The notes: generated by a model from the letters alone, not told the origin. A stretch of DNA of 64,000 nucleotides from VGSG01 sp040756375 (GCA_040756375.1 JBFLZC010000016.1:50553-114552); one strand, 5' to 3'; positions 52,132-60,944 are shown, counted from the stretch's first letter. Made by a program: numbers and translations.

Positions 52132-52206
52132 TCACGAAGGCCGTCTTCCACTTGTATCATGACTCCCCCCCTTGATACCTTACCGGAGACGGTCTTTCTT
52201 TTTGTG
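52132..52206 (+). ncRNA. candidate small RNA with C-rich loop
   Basis: Starting just after a near-consensus promoter, about 75 bases can fold into a closed structure. An outer stem pairs 52136-52149 with 52185-52197 (13 pairs, one bulged T; core CCGTCT/AGACGG). An inner hairpin GTATCA/TGATAC (52154-52159, 52173-52178) shows a 13-base loop TGACTCCCCCCCT. The 3' side runs into TCTTTCTTTTTG, a T-rich end typical of rho-independent termination. The C-rich loop could pair with G-rich ribosome sites, as anti-Shine-Dalgarno small RNAs do. Alternative: an attenuator in the lipA leader. No known RNA family fits. Confidence 0.6.
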
Positions 52207-52351
52207 CCGAGTGAAAGACGCAGCTACCTGAGACGTAACTTACGCTTTTTCCCACCGGATCGCACGCCCCCTTTCTTGCCCCCTTGATCATGGCCTTCTT
52301 GTGTTGTTAACCTGAAACCATCTACATGAGAAGAGGTTCCAGTTGAGGTTC

Positions 52352-53209
52352 ATGGCTAAACGACTTCCCCCATGGGTACGATCACGCCTCCCGAGCGCTG
52401 AGGACCAGGCCCAGATCAGCTCATGGACCTACCAAAGAGGTCTCGCTACGGTCTGTCAGGAAGCGCGCTGCCCCAACCGCGGGGACTGCTTTCACAGACG
52501 CACCGCCACCTTTCTCATCCTCGGACCCAGGTGCACGCGCAATTGCCGATTTTGCGCGGTAGAGCACGGTACTCCAGCGCCCGTGGCCCTAGACGAGCCG
52601 CTTCGGGTGGCGTCATCGGTGAAGGCTCTTGGTCTCAAGTTCGCGGTAATCACCTCGGTGACCAGGGACGACCTGCCGGATGGCGGCGCGAACGTCTTTG
52701 GCGAAACCATTGAGGCTATTCGCAGGGAATGCCCGGGAACAGGCATCGAGGTGCTCGTGCCTGATTTCCAGGGCTCTGAAGACGCGCTCAGGGCAGTCGT
52801 TGAGGCCTCACCGGACGTACTGAACCACAATCTTGAAACCGTACCAAGGCTCTACCCCCAGTTGAGGCAGGGCGCGTCGTACGAACGGTCGCTGGAGCTA
52901 TTGAGGCGAGTAAGGACATGGGCGCCCAAAATGTGGACCAAATCGGGCATCATGGTTGGGGTCGGCGAAACGCCCGATGAGATCCTTGGCCTGGTGCGGG
53001 ATCTGGTAAGTGTGGGGTGTCAGGTGCTTACAATCGGACAGTACTTGCAGCCGTCAATGCTTCATCATCCGGTTGAGAGATACCTTCATCCGGACGAATT
53101 CGAAGAGCTCAAGGCGCTTGCCATGGCGCAAGGCATGGCCAAAGTGGTGGCTGGGCCATTGGTGCGCAGTTCCTATCACGCGGGCGAAACCATAAATGAT
53201 CTCGCGTGA
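52352..53209 (+). CDS. lipA: lipoyl synthase
   Basis: The 285-aa radical SAM enzyme inserts two sulfurs into octanoyl groups on lipoyl domains. It has both cluster motifs: auxiliary Cys35, Cys40 and Cys46 (CQEARCPNRGDC) and radical-SAM Cys61, Cys65 and Cys68 (CTRNCRFC), and the family segments TSVTRDDLPDGGA, DVLNHNLETVPRLY, KSGIMVGVGE and QYLQPSMLHHPVERYLHP. The C-terminal GPLVRSSYHA includes the RSSY serine that ligates the auxiliary cluster. I take ATG 52352; TTG at 52343 is possible. lipB is not adjacent. Confidence 0.97.
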   Translation: MAKRLPPWVRSRLPSAEDQAQISSWTYQRGLATVCQEARCPNRGDCFHRRTATFLILGPRCTRNCRFCAVEHGTPAPVALDEPLRVASSVKALGLKFAVITSVTRDDLPDGGANVFGETIEAIRRECPGTGIEVLVPDFQGSEDALRAVVEASPDVLNHNLETVPRLYPQLRQGASYERSLELLRRVRTWAPKMWTKSGIMVGVGETPDEILGLVRDLVSVGCQVLTIGQYLQPSMLHHPVERYLHPDEFEELKALAMAQGMAKVVAGPLVRSSYHAGETINDLA

Positions 53210-53294
53210 CGCGCCGCGCACGCGATCCAATCTTACGCGCACAAATGGGGTCTGACTAACCGTCTGGGCTGACGAGGAAGATTGGTGGGCACAA

Positions 53295-53317
53295 GGCGGC
53301 ACTCAGCGAGTGCCGCC
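53295..53317. terminator. 10-bp hairpin between lipA and small acidic gene
   Basis: GGCGGCACTC-AGC-GAGTGCCGCC lies between convergent genes. No T-run follows on either strand, so termination would be rho-assisted, or the hairpin is a stabiliser. Confidence 0.5.
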
Positions 53318-53342
53318 AGGGTAGGCTTCCGAGTACTTTATT

Positions 53343-53519
53343 CTAACTTCCCGCATGGCGAATGGCCTCGAGAATCTTGAGGCCCAACTCAGTGGCCAAA
53401 TCCGAATCAGATTCCCTGAGCACCGCGGCAATTTCGCTCCATTCGTCCTCATCTCCTGTCAGGGTTACTTCGATGATGTCCTCATTGGCATCGTTGACCA
53501 TCGCTTCGGTCAGTTCCAT
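53343..53519 (-). CDS. 58-aa acidic small protein
   Basis: The frame runs from ATG 53519 to TAG 53343, with GGAG seven bases ahead of a second purine run before the ATG. The product is acidic and starts MELTEAMVNDANEDIIEVTL, followed by TGDEDEWSEIAAVL and a helical C-terminus. No family is recognised. Its ribosome site and composition support translation. It is convergent with lipA. Confidence 0.6.
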   Translation of the reverse strand: MELTEAMVNDANEDIIEVTLTGDEDEWSEIAAVLRESDSDLATELGLKILEAIRHAGS

Positions 53520-54309
53520 CCTCTATCTCCTTGGCTGATCTTGTCGAGGGGCGTCTTAATAGGTCCTGTATCGGTTCCGTGTGTCATTGTCCGCCTCATC
53601 CTCTGCGCGTCGCGTTGGCGAAGGCACATGAGCTGCGTCCCTGCCCTCGTGCTCCTCGCGCAACCGGAACAGGCCATGTCCTCGGGTTCGAGCCAAGCGC
53701 GCTCGAACAGCCAATCATTGGCTCACAGACGCACCGCGCGAGGATTTCGCGAGAATCCTATGCAAACGATCAGGAAAAGGCAATAGAAGTTCGTGAACCA
53801 ATCCAAAGCCTTCTCCAGAGGGAGCGCGGCGCGCCATTGCGTCACAGCCCTCGGCAAAGTCATCGACGACCCAGACGCGTCCGGTCGCGCGTGAATTCCC
53901 CGCGGCGCTGAGAACACTCTTCTGCGTAACCTTCAAGCACTTTTCAAGTCTTTTTTGAAATGAACACCGATAAAGCGCAAGTCGACGAGCATGGAAGTGG
54001 TTGCTCATGAAGGCGGGGAATGGGTTTGACAGTCTGACACGGCAGGCAAAAAAATAGCCCACCTTATTCAGGGGGGCTGAGGGTATGGTTTAAGGAGTCG
54101 TTGTTCGCTTTTGAATATAGCAATCCATATGCCAAAGTGCAAGAGGTGCTAACACGGTGATATTACACTAATCCCCTCTTAATCAAACCAGCCACGCGCG
54201 ATCAATTTATTCGCACCTAACCGCGCACGCTCTGCACACCGCGCATTTTTTTCGCAGCCCGCTCCCGACACGTCCCGTTTAGTACCGTCCTGCTTCTAAG
54301 AGCAAGATT
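53520..54309. other. gene-poor region
   Basis: About 790 bases with no credible gene. Overlapping open frames of 60-130 codons exist on both strands, but none has a ribosome site or protein-like composition, and the stretch may be decayed coding sequence. Confidence 0.4.
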
Positions 54310-54365
54310 GGGGGAACCTTCTTTTTGTAAAGAAGGTTCCCCCAAAGCCCCATAGGCGCTAACTT
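54310..54365. repeat. GGGGGAAC hairpin element, copy 1
   Basis: GGGGGAACCTTCTTT pairs with AAAGAAGGTTCCCCC and is followed by AAGCCCCATAGGCGCTAACT. The same hairpin plus tail occurs at 63839. Confidence 0.82.
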
Positions 54366-54398
54366 ATGACATTAGTTGTCAGTGATTTTGGTCTGTTA

Positions 54399-54480
54399 TC
54401 ACCCTCCCCTTCCCCCTCCCATCAAGGGAGGGGATTCAGGAAACCCTCTCCCCTGGCGGGAGAGGGCAGGGTGAGGGGGT
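54399..54480. repeat. CACCCTCCCC element, copy 1
   Basis: Three nested hairpins (CCTCCCATCAAGGGAGG, CCCTCTCCCCTGGCGGGAG and the outer CACCCTC/GGGTGAG) form one unit. A near-identical copy lies at 61871. It sits inside an inverted pair GGCGCTAACT (54353) and AGTTAGCGCC (54507). Confidence 0.82.
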
Positions 54481-54522
54481 CGCCAGGGACCGAGAAGCAA
54501 GCCCACAGTTAGCGCCAATGCC

Positions 54523-54659
54523 CCAAAGCCCCCTCCAAGAAACTCCCACGCTTTTCGGAATGCTCATTTCTCCTGCGGGGAAATGAGCATTCCGAAAAAT
54601 GGTGGAAGTTCTTGGGGAGGGGTTCGGGGAGGCCCTTCTTACAAGAAGGGCCTCCCCGA
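54523..54659. repeat. long palindromes next to rsmB
   Basis: A perfect 19-bp stem TTTTCGGAATGCTCATTTC (54552-54570) pairs with 54580-54598, and flanking CCAAGAAACTCCCAC/GTGGAAGTTCTTGG extends it imperfectly. A second hairpin, TCGGGGAGGCCCTTCTT (54624-54640), pairs with 54643-54659. Together with the repeats before it, this makes a run of nested palindromes from 54310 to 54659. Confidence 0.82.
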
Positions 54660-54687
54660 TTCTTACTCATTTGAAGGCAGAACAGTA

Positions 54688-56064
54688 CTAAATCGAGTCG
54701 CGCCGGAAGCGCGCTGCGAAAAAACCATCCATGGGCCATTCGTCGTGAGGGGGGAAGGTATTTAGTAGGCCGTTTTCGTTGATGAAACTGGGTTGCGTGG
54801 ATTCGGAGGCTTCAGGCCGCGTGACTGAGAACTGGGGATGATGTTGCAGAAATCTCGAGACAACGCCGGTGGTTTCTTCATCGGAGATCGAGCATACGGA
54901 ATAGACCAGCAAGCCTCGCGGTACGAGCGCGCTTGAAACGGAATCAAGTAGTTTGAGCTGGTACTCGGCCCATCGTGCCGATTCCGAGGCGCCTATCCTG
55001 TATTTGATCTCGGGATTGTGGCGGAGTACTCCAAGGTTGGAGCAAGGTGCGTCCATGAGAATTCGGTTGAACAGCCCCAGGTCCTTCACAAAGGCCGGGT
55101 CTGATACATCTCCACGCTTCAAATCGACGTTTTTAGCGCCCAGACGCGCGAGATTTTTGCGCATGTCTTCCAAGCGGTCGGGATCCGAATCCACCGCGGT
55201 AATAGAGACCTCGTTTCCAGCCAGCGCGGCCAAATGTGAAGTTTTGCCACCGGGCGCGGCACACGCGTCCAGGATGCGGTCGCCCGCCGTCGGAGCAAGG
55301 AGTGGCGCGATCATTTGCGACGCGTAGTCTTGGACAATAAACAACCCCTCTTGGTATCCCGGCAGCGCGTCCACAGGCCCTCCCGCGCTGGGTATGCTCA
55401 AGGAATCGGGCAGGGGCCCGACTGAGACGTTCTGCAATCCGTGGCTTTCCCAGAGTTTCTTGAGTTCTTCCACAGATGATTTCAGGGTGTTTACCCGAAC
55501 CACAACCGCGGGTCGAGTATTGTTCAAGGCAAGGACTCGCCGCGTTTCGCTAACACCCAGCTTTTCGAACCAGCGTTTTACAAGCCAGAGTGGATGAGAA
55601 TAGTAATCGGCCAGAGAGGCCGCGTTATCATCGGGAGAGGGATCTACCACGCTCCGATCTCGCGAGGCGTGTCTGAGTACTGCATTAATGAACGAGGCCG
55701 TCTTGTTGCCGAGCCGATGTCGGGCTTCGCTCACCGCGTCGTCCACTGCTGCGTGGTCGGGAATACGGTTAAGAAGAAATACCTGATACAGTGCTATTCT
55801 GAGGATGTCCCGCGCTTGGGGCTTGATCCTATGCAAAGAGACGTGTGAGCAACGTCGAATGATGGCATCCAGACGCCTTTTCCACCGCAGGACCCCATAG
55901 ACGAGCTCCGTCGCGAGCGCACGATCCTCCGGTTTCAGCTTTTTCCCAGAGCTTAGTCGCTCGGAAAGAGCGTGTTCTGCAAAATGCCCCCCTCGTACGT
56001 CATTCAGTACGTCCACCGCAATTTGACGGGCTGGGGCCGCGCGATGCTTTTCCCGCCCAATCAA
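54688..56064 (-). CDS. rsmB: 16S rRNA (cytosine-967-C5)-methyltransferase
   Basis: The 458-aa protein has an N-terminal NusB-like RNA-binding domain (RQIAVDVLNDVRGGHFAEHAL, FINAVLRHASRD) and a RsmB/Nop2 methyltransferase domain. SAM-binding motifs are LDACAAPGGKTSHLA and ITAVDSDPDRLEDM; the catalytic cysteines lie in DAPCSNLGVLRHNPEIK and VYSVCSISDEE. It methylates C967 of 16S rRNA. I start it at TTG 56064, which overlaps the htpX stop (TTGA), though the frame is open to 56259. Confidence 0.93.
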   Translation of the reverse strand: MIGREKHRAAPARQIAVDVLNDVRGGHFAEHALSERLSSGKKLKPEDRALATELVYGVLRWKRRLDAIIRRCSHVSLHRIKPQARDILRIALYQVFLLNRIPDHAAVDDAVSEARHRLGNKTASFINAVLRHASRDRSVVDPSPDDNAASLADYYSHPLWLVKRWFEKLGVSETRRVLALNNTRPAVVVRVNTLKSSVEELKKLWESHGLQNVSVGPLPDSLSIPSAGGPVDALPGYQEGLFIVQDYASQMIAPLLAPTAGDRILDACAAPGGKTSHLAALAGNEVSITAVDSDPDRLEDMRKNLARLGAKNVDLKRGDVSDPAFVKDLGLFNRILMDAPCSNLGVLRHNPEIKYRIGASESARWAEYQLKLLDSVSSALVPRGLLVYSVCSISDEETTGVVSRFLQHHPQFSVTRPEASESTQPSFINENGLLNTFPPHDEWPMDGFFAARFRRDSI

Positions 56065-56894
56065 CCTTGCATGGCCTCCAGTCTGGCTATCCGCTCTTCG
56101 ATGGGAGGATGGGTGGAAAAGAGGCTTGCTATCCCGCCACCAGCGAACGGGTTCACAATGAACAACGGAGCAGTGGCAGGCACTGCGTTCATGGGGATTC
56201 TTTCCGTGCCCATCTGTAATTTGCGAAGCGCTCCCGCGAGCCATCGCGGATGCCCGCAAATGTGTGCGCCGGTTTCATCCGCGAGATACTCCCGCGACCG
56301 AGATATGGCCAGCTGAATGATCGTGGCGGCAATCGGCGCCAGGACCACCATGAGAATTGAACCAATAAGTCCCGGGCCACCCTCATCCTCGTCCGATCGA
56401 GCGCCCATGAACATACCCATATACGACAGATACGTGATGGCTGCGCCTATGGTGGCAGCGATGGTCTGAATCAAGATATCGCGGTTCTTTACGTGAGAAA
56501 GCTCGTGGCCGATGACACCGGCCAATTCCTCCCAACTCAAAAGCCGCAAGATACCTTCAGTGACCGCCACGGCCGCGTGCTCGGGGTTTCTGCCAGTGGC
56601 AAACGCGTTGGGGGAGTCGTCAGGAATGATGTAGAGCCTCGGCATGGGGATGCCCGCGCTCTGCGTCAACTGATACACCATGTTGTAGAGATCCGGAGCC
56701 TCTTGTTGCGTGACTTCCTGCGCGTTGTACATGCGCAGAACGAGCTTGTCGCTGAACCAGTAACTTCCGAAGTTCATAACCCCAGCCATGACGAGCGCGA
56801 GGATCGCGCCGTTCTTGCCGCCGATGGCTCCGCCCATTACCACCAGAAAACCGCTCAGGGCCGCTAAGAGAACAACAGTCTTGAGCCGATTCAT
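56061..56894 (-). CDS. htpX: HtpX-type membrane metalloprotease
   Basis: The 277-aa protein has membrane helices at both sides of a zinc-protease core with VIGHELSHVKNRD and SREYLADETGA (the third zinc ligand). N-terminal helices cover about 8-55. HtpX removes damaged inner-membrane proteins. The stop overlaps the rsmB start, and fmt ends 115 bases upstream; the four genes def-fmt-htpX-rsmB run the same way and may be one operon. Confidence 0.96.
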   Translation of the reverse strand: MNRLKTVVLLAALSGFLVVMGGAIGGKNGAILALVMAGVMNFGSYWFSDKLVLRMYNAQEVTQQEAPDLYNMVYQLTQSAGIPMPRLYIIPDDSPNAFATGRNPEHAAVAVTEGILRLLSWEELAGVIGHELSHVKNRDILIQTIAATIGAAITYLSYMGMFMGARSDEDEGGPGLIGSILMVVLAPIAATIIQLAISRSREYLADETGAHICGHPRWLAGALRKLQMGTERIPMNAVPATAPLFIVNPFAGGGIASLFSTHPPIEERIARLEAMQG

Positions 56895-57009
56895 TTCTTT
56901 ACTCCTCGATGTTTTCCTTTTCTTTACGTATTCTCCAAGGGACGTTTATCCATCCCTTTTCTTGCATTTAGCGTGGGACTGGGGCCTATGAAGGCCGTCA
57001 TCAATCGTC

Positions 57010-57936
57010 TTAGCTAAACTTCTGATCCAGCCGCAATCTGCGACCCCGTGCGAATTCGCTTGCAGACAAGCGTTTCTTGCCAGGGGCTTGCACCTCTTTG
57101 ATCAGAAGCAGGCCGTCTCCGGTCCCCACCGCGAATCCTTCTCTGTCAACCGCGACTACCGCGCCAGGCTCACCCCAACCTGCTCGTGCAACCGCCTGCC
57201 AGATCTTCAGGACTTCGCCCTCCAAGGTGGAAAACGCAACCGGCCAGGGATTCATGGCTCTAACGACTCTTGACAGATAGAGCGCGTCGCGGTTCCAATC
57301 CAGCCGCCCGTCTTCTTTGGACAAAGGCTTGGTGTACGTGGCCTTTTCATACTGCTGGGGCTTGCGTTGTACCGTCTTATCAAACATCCGCGTTAAAGTT
57401 TCGACTACCAGACTAGCCCCGGGTTCCAGCATTCTATCGTGCAAAGAGCCCGCAGTATCTTCCGCGCCGATAGGGATCTCTCTGGTAAGAAGTATATCGC
57501 CGGTATCCATGCCGGTATCCATGAGAATGGTGCAAACGCCTGATACCTTATCACCGGCCAGAATAGCAGCGCTGATCGGGGACGCGCCTCGATAACGCGG
57601 CAAGAGGGACGCGTGAAGATTCACGCAGCCCAATGGCGGAAGCTGCAATATTTCTTGCGGAAGGATTTTGCCGAACGCGGCAACTACGATCACATCCGGA
57701 GCCCATTGCTTCAGTGTGTCCAGGAACTGAGGGTCATTAATACGTGACGGCTCCTCCACCGGGACAGCCAGACTCATTGCCGTGCTCTTCACCGGCGTGG
57801 GCAGTGTCTTTCTGCCCCGTCCCTGCGCCTTTTCAGGCTGAGTAACCACCCCGACCACGTCGAAGGCTTCATGCAAAGCTCTCAACGTAGGAACCGCGAA
57901 CTCAGGAGTGCCCATGAAGACCACCCTGAGACTCAC
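57010..57936 (-). CDS. fmt: methionyl-tRNA formyltransferase
   Basis: The 308-aa protein formylates initiator Met-tRNA with 10-formyl-THF. It opens RVVFMGTPEFAVPTLRAL, has VNLHASLLPRYRGASPI (catalytic Asn/His region) and METGxDTGDILL-type MDTGMDTGDILL, and a C-terminal OB-like domain (NPWPVAFSTLEGEVLKIW). The start overlaps the def stop by four bases, so translation is coupled. Confidence 0.97.
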   Translation of the reverse strand: MSLRVVFMGTPEFAVPTLRALHEAFDVVGVVTQPEKAQGRGRKTLPTPVKSTAMSLAVPVEEPSRINDPQFLDTLKQWAPDVIVVAAFGKILPQEILQLPPLGCVNLHASLLPRYRGASPISAAILAGDKVSGVCTILMDTGMDTGDILLTREIPIGAEDTAGSLHDRMLEPGASLVVETLTRMFDKTVQRKPQQYEKATYTKPLSKEDGRLDWNRDALYLSRVVRAMNPWPVAFSTLEGEVLKIWQAVARAGWGEPGAVVAVDREGFAVGTGDGLLLIKEVQAPGKKRLSASEFARGRRLRLDQKFS

Positions 57937-58457
57937 TGGTCCCTCCTGGTTCGTTTCCTTATTTTCCTTCGGTACAGATTCCGCTTCAGGGCAGAAGCAC
58001 GCTCCAGAAGTGTAGTTCCTTCAAGGTGGTCGATTTCATGCTGAAGAACACGCGCCATCATTCCTTCAGCGCCTATGCTGACGGGGTTCCCGTCCAGGTC
58101 CACGCCCACAATCTCAACCTTCTCCGCTCGCCTCACTTCAATAAAGAACTCAGGGACACTCAGGCAACCTTCTTCCTTGTCCCATTCACCTTCGGTATAG
58201 GTGATAGTCGGATTCATGATTACGATAGGGTTCTTCTTTCGGTGCTTGGGTTCAGCGTGAGCCCATTCCACATCTATCACGACCAGCCGAATCGGCTCAC
58301 CCACCTGATTTGCAGCCAGACCTAATCCGGGGGCTACGTACATAGTTTCGATCATGTCCGCGGCCAATTTCACGATGCGGTCATCGATATTTCGGATTTC
58401 TTCCGCTTTGAGCGCTAGTATCTCGTGAGGGACAACCAGTATGGGACGAACAGACAT
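57933..58457 (-). CDS. def: peptide deformylase
   Basis: The 174-aa metalloenzyme removes formyl from nascent proteins. It shows the three family motifs GLGLAANQVG, EGCLSVPEF and the zinc/iron site HEIDHLEG. It starts the def-fmt-htpX-rsmB group. The upstream gap holds a repeat. A lysine/arginine-rich C-terminal tail follows the core domain. Confidence 0.97.
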   Translation of the reverse strand: MSVRPILVVPHEILALKAEEIRNIDDRIVKLAADMIETMYVAPGLGLAANQVGEPIRLVVIDVEWAHAEPKHRKKNPIVIMNPTITYTEGEWDKEEGCLSVPEFFIEVRRAEKVEIVGVDLDGNPVSIGAEGMMARVLQHEIDHLEGTTLLERASALKRNLYRRKIRKRTRRDQ

Positions 58458-58672
58458 ACTCCTCCCTTTCTTCGCCTTAAAGGAATATGCTTATGCATCG
58501 CGCGAGCTGTCAAGCTCCGTCTGCATGATGATCCCTTTGGGGCGAGCGCAGATGTGCAAGAGTATCGTTGTGGTATGATTATTCGAACCCGAGGGGAAAG
58601 GCTCAAGCGGTTATGCCCGTTGCCAAAAACCTCACCCGATTTGAGGCAACTTGATACCGTCATTCCGGCGAA

Positions 58673-58842
58673 TGGCTGTGATCTGTCGGTCATGACGGAA
58701 CTTAAGAACGCCTGTGAACATCTGGTGCCACGGACGTGTCCCGCGTATCGCGGGACTCGTCCGTGCACGGATGAGCTTCGCACATCCGTGGCACCAACTT
58801 TCCGGACGCGGTCGCTGGATTTGGCCTGACATTTTCAGGTAA
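58673..58842. repeat. TGGTGCCACGGA element, copy 3, with flanks
   Basis: The inner palindrome (58723-58796) starts TGGTGCCACGGAC and ends TCCGTGGCACCA, with CCGCGTATCGCGGG inside. The flanks ATCTGTCGGTCAT and CATTTTCAGGTAA match those of copy 2. The rest of the 58458-58890 gap has no gene. Confidence 0.78.
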
Positions 58843-58890
58843 GAGCCGCAAACCAGTTGGTAGGATGCGGTTTCCTTATCGGTGACAAGA

Positions 58891-59949
58891 ATGCAATTTG
58901 ACAAAGCTCACCAGGAAATGCTCCGTGGCCTCAGCGAATGCATCTTTACGGGTGCTGTGCTGCTGGTAGCAAAAGGTGAAGAGGTCCTGTTCCACGAGCC
59001 GTACGGGAGGCACAGCGGGCCAGGGTCTCCCCAACTGACCCGCGAAAGCCTGTTCGATCTTGCATCCCTTACCAAGATCCTTGCGACCACTCCGGCATGG
59101 ATCGTACTCGGTACCGAGAGTCCACAGATCTTCGACCGCGGCTTGGAATATTGGTTTCCCGATTGTCCCTCTGAGAAACGAAGTATCACCCCGCGACACC
59201 TTTTGGCTCATGCTTCGGGCTTGCCTGCCTGGCGACCGTACTATCTGCATACAGTCGAGCAGTCTGAGAGGGCGGATTTCACACTGCGAAAAATATTCGC
59301 TGAGCCGCTTGAATATTCACCGGGACAAGGTTGCGTTTACTCTGATCTGGGATTCATGCTGCTTGGGTTTCTCCTGGCCGCGGAGACAGGGGAGGATCTA
59401 GCGGCCTTTGCGCAAAGACGGATTATCGAACCACTAGGGTTGGCTGAAGACCTCCTGTTCCGCCCCGCGGCCCACGAGGGCCGACTCGTCTGCACTCGAC
59501 GAGACGATCCATCCGGCTTAGTGAACGATCTCAATGCACGAGCCCTGGGAGGTGTCGCGGGCCACGCGGGTCTTTTCGGCACCGCGCAGGGAGCGGCGCG
59601 GCTGATGGGCCACGTTTTGCGGAGCATGAAACGCGAGGATGGCTTCTTCGATCACGCGACAGTTCAGCTCTTCTCCAGTCCATCCGGCTTCAGAAACTGC
59701 ACGAGAGCTCTAGGGTTCGACATGCCGGGATCCGAGGCCCCTTCCTCCGGCCGTTACTTTTCCCCGAACAGCCTTGGTCACACCGGATTTACCGGCACGT
59801 CCGCGTGGCTCGATCCTGAAAAGGATCTCGTCGTAGTGCTACTCACCAACCGCGTGTACATGGGGGAGGCGGACTTCCGCATCAAGCAGTTCCGACCCGC
59901 AGTGCACGACGCGGTTATGCAAGATCTCGGTTATGGCCGAACAGATTGA
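58891..59949 (+). CDS. beta-lactamase-family serine hydrolase
   Basis: The 352-aa protein has the serine beta-lactamase/class C fold. The SxxK motif is SLTK near residue 55 (FDLASLTKILATT), followed by the YxN-type YSDLGFMLLG and the third-box-like LGHTGFTGT. Family members are esterases, D-aminopeptidases or penicillin-binding proteins; the substrate is unknown. No signal peptide is visible, so it is probably cytoplasmic. The start is uncertain: ATG 58891 or GTG 58882, both with weak ribosome sites. Confidence 0.9.
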   Translation: MQFDKAHQEMLRGLSECIFTGAVLLVAKGEEVLFHEPYGRHSGPGSPQLTRESLFDLASLTKILATTPAWIVLGTESPQIFDRGLEYWFPDCPSEKRSITPRHLLAHASGLPAWRPYYLHTVEQSERADFTLRKIFAEPLEYSPGQGCVYSDLGFMLLGFLLAAETGEDLAAFAQRRIIEPLGLAEDLLFRPAAHEGRLVCTRRDDPSGLVNDLNARALGGVAGHAGLFGTAQGAARLMGHVLRSMKREDGFFDHATVQLFSSPSGFRNCTRALGFDMPGSEAPSSGRYFSPNSLGHTGFTGTSAWLDPEKDLVVVLLTNRVYMGEADFRIKQFRPAVHDAVMQDLGYGRTD

Positions 59950-59999
59950 GAAATAATTCCGGTGTGCCGTCAAACAATGAATGGTCCTCTAAACCAAAC

Positions 60000-60070
60000 A
60001 CGGACCTGCCAGAGCGCAGGTCCGTGGCACCCTTGGGCCGAAATTTATTGGATCTTGGGTGCCACGGACT
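60000..60070. repeat. TGGTGCCACGGA-related element, copy 4
   Basis: ACGGACCTGCCAGAGCGCAG forms a hairpin with the following GTCCGT, and GTGGCACCC/GGGTGCCAC pairs across about 24 bases, giving the same end motif as copies 1-3 in divergent form. The remainder of the 59950-60257 gap has another short hairpin (GCCCCGCGAAACGCGGGGT, 60178-60196). Confidence 0.65.
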
Positions 60071-60257
60071 TAGCCACCAGGCGACAGTGCACACAATCTA
60101 GTCTACCTTTGGGCGCTGTGTCACCACGGCGCCGGTGGAACTGGTTGGAAAAATAGGAGTTTTTGGAGAGGGGTCCGGGCCCCGCGAAACGCGGGGTTGC
60201 AAAAAGGGACTCCCCGGCAACGTCTTCAATAGCTCATACGTTTTGCAGCCGCTTCCA

Positions 60258-60944
60258 TCAGGATCGGGGGCCGAAGAGCGCGGTCCCGATTCTCACAAGG
60301 GTTGCGCCTTCCTCGATTGCTACCTCGAAATCGCCGGTCATTCCCATGGATAATTCATTCATTTCGGGGGACAACACGCCTGATGCCATGAGTCGGTCCC
60401 TGAGCTGACGCAGTCGAGCGAAATACGGTCTGGCTCTTTCGGGTTGATCGAAGAACGGCGGCATGGTCATCAGACCGCGCAATTTGAGGTTGGCAACGTC
60501 TCGGATCAGGCCGGCAAGGTCAGCGGTTTTTCCTTCGTCGCATCCGGACTTCTGGGGCTCTTTGGCAAGGTTTACCTGGATCATCACCCCTATGACGCGA
60601 CCCACCATGCCTGCGCGGCGATCCAAAGCTCGTGCCAACTCTTCGTTATCTACGGTCTCGATAACGTCAAACAGCTCAACAGCTTTGCCTGCCTTGTTCT
60701 TCTGAAGGTGCCCGATCATGTGGATTTGCACTTCGGGGCTGGTAATTATCGGTTTCTGGCCCTCAGCCTCCTGAACGTAATTGTGCCCGAAAATCTTCAC
60801 GCCTGCAGCAAGAGCTTCCTGGACCTTTGAGATCTCCTGGCCTTTGGCCGCGGCGACCAAACGAACTTCCGAGGGATCGCGGCTCGCTCTAACTGCGGCT
60901 TCTCGAATCCTGGATTGAATCGAAGCAAGATTCTCAGCGATCAT
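60258..60944 (-). CDS. yggS: YggS/PLPBP-type pyridoxal phosphate homeostasis protein
   Basis: The 228-aa protein has the alanine-racemase-like barrel of YggS. The PLP lysine is Lys34 in RLVAAAKGQ, with HMIGHLQKNK, VMIQVNLAKEPQKSGC and LSMGMTGDFEVAIEEGATLVRIG typical of the family. It binds PLP and balances free vitamin B6, without known catalytic activity. Its start overlaps the maf stop by 11 bases, so the pair is co-translated. Confidence 0.95.
   Translation of the reverse strand: MIAENLASIQSRIREAAVRASRDPSEVRLVAAAKGQEISKVQEALAAGVKIFGHNYVQEAEGQKPIITSPEVQIHMIGHLQKNKAGKAVELFDVIETVDNEELARALDRRAGMVGRVIGVMIQVNLAKEPQKSGCDEGKTADLAGLIRDVANLKLRGLMTMPPFFDQPERARPYFARLRQLRDRLMASGVLSPEMNELSMGMTGDFEVAIEEGATLVRIGTALFGPRS

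Noticed and set aside
53680..53715. GGTTCGAGCC-like T-arm that could mark a tRNA
   Set aside because: No matching acceptor stem, anticodon arm or D-arm within tRNA distance.
53715..54062. 115-codon open frame on the minus strand in the gap after lipA
   Set aside because: It has no ribosome site, its composition is Arg/Ser-rich like out-of-frame GC-rich DNA, and equally long frames overlap it on both strands.
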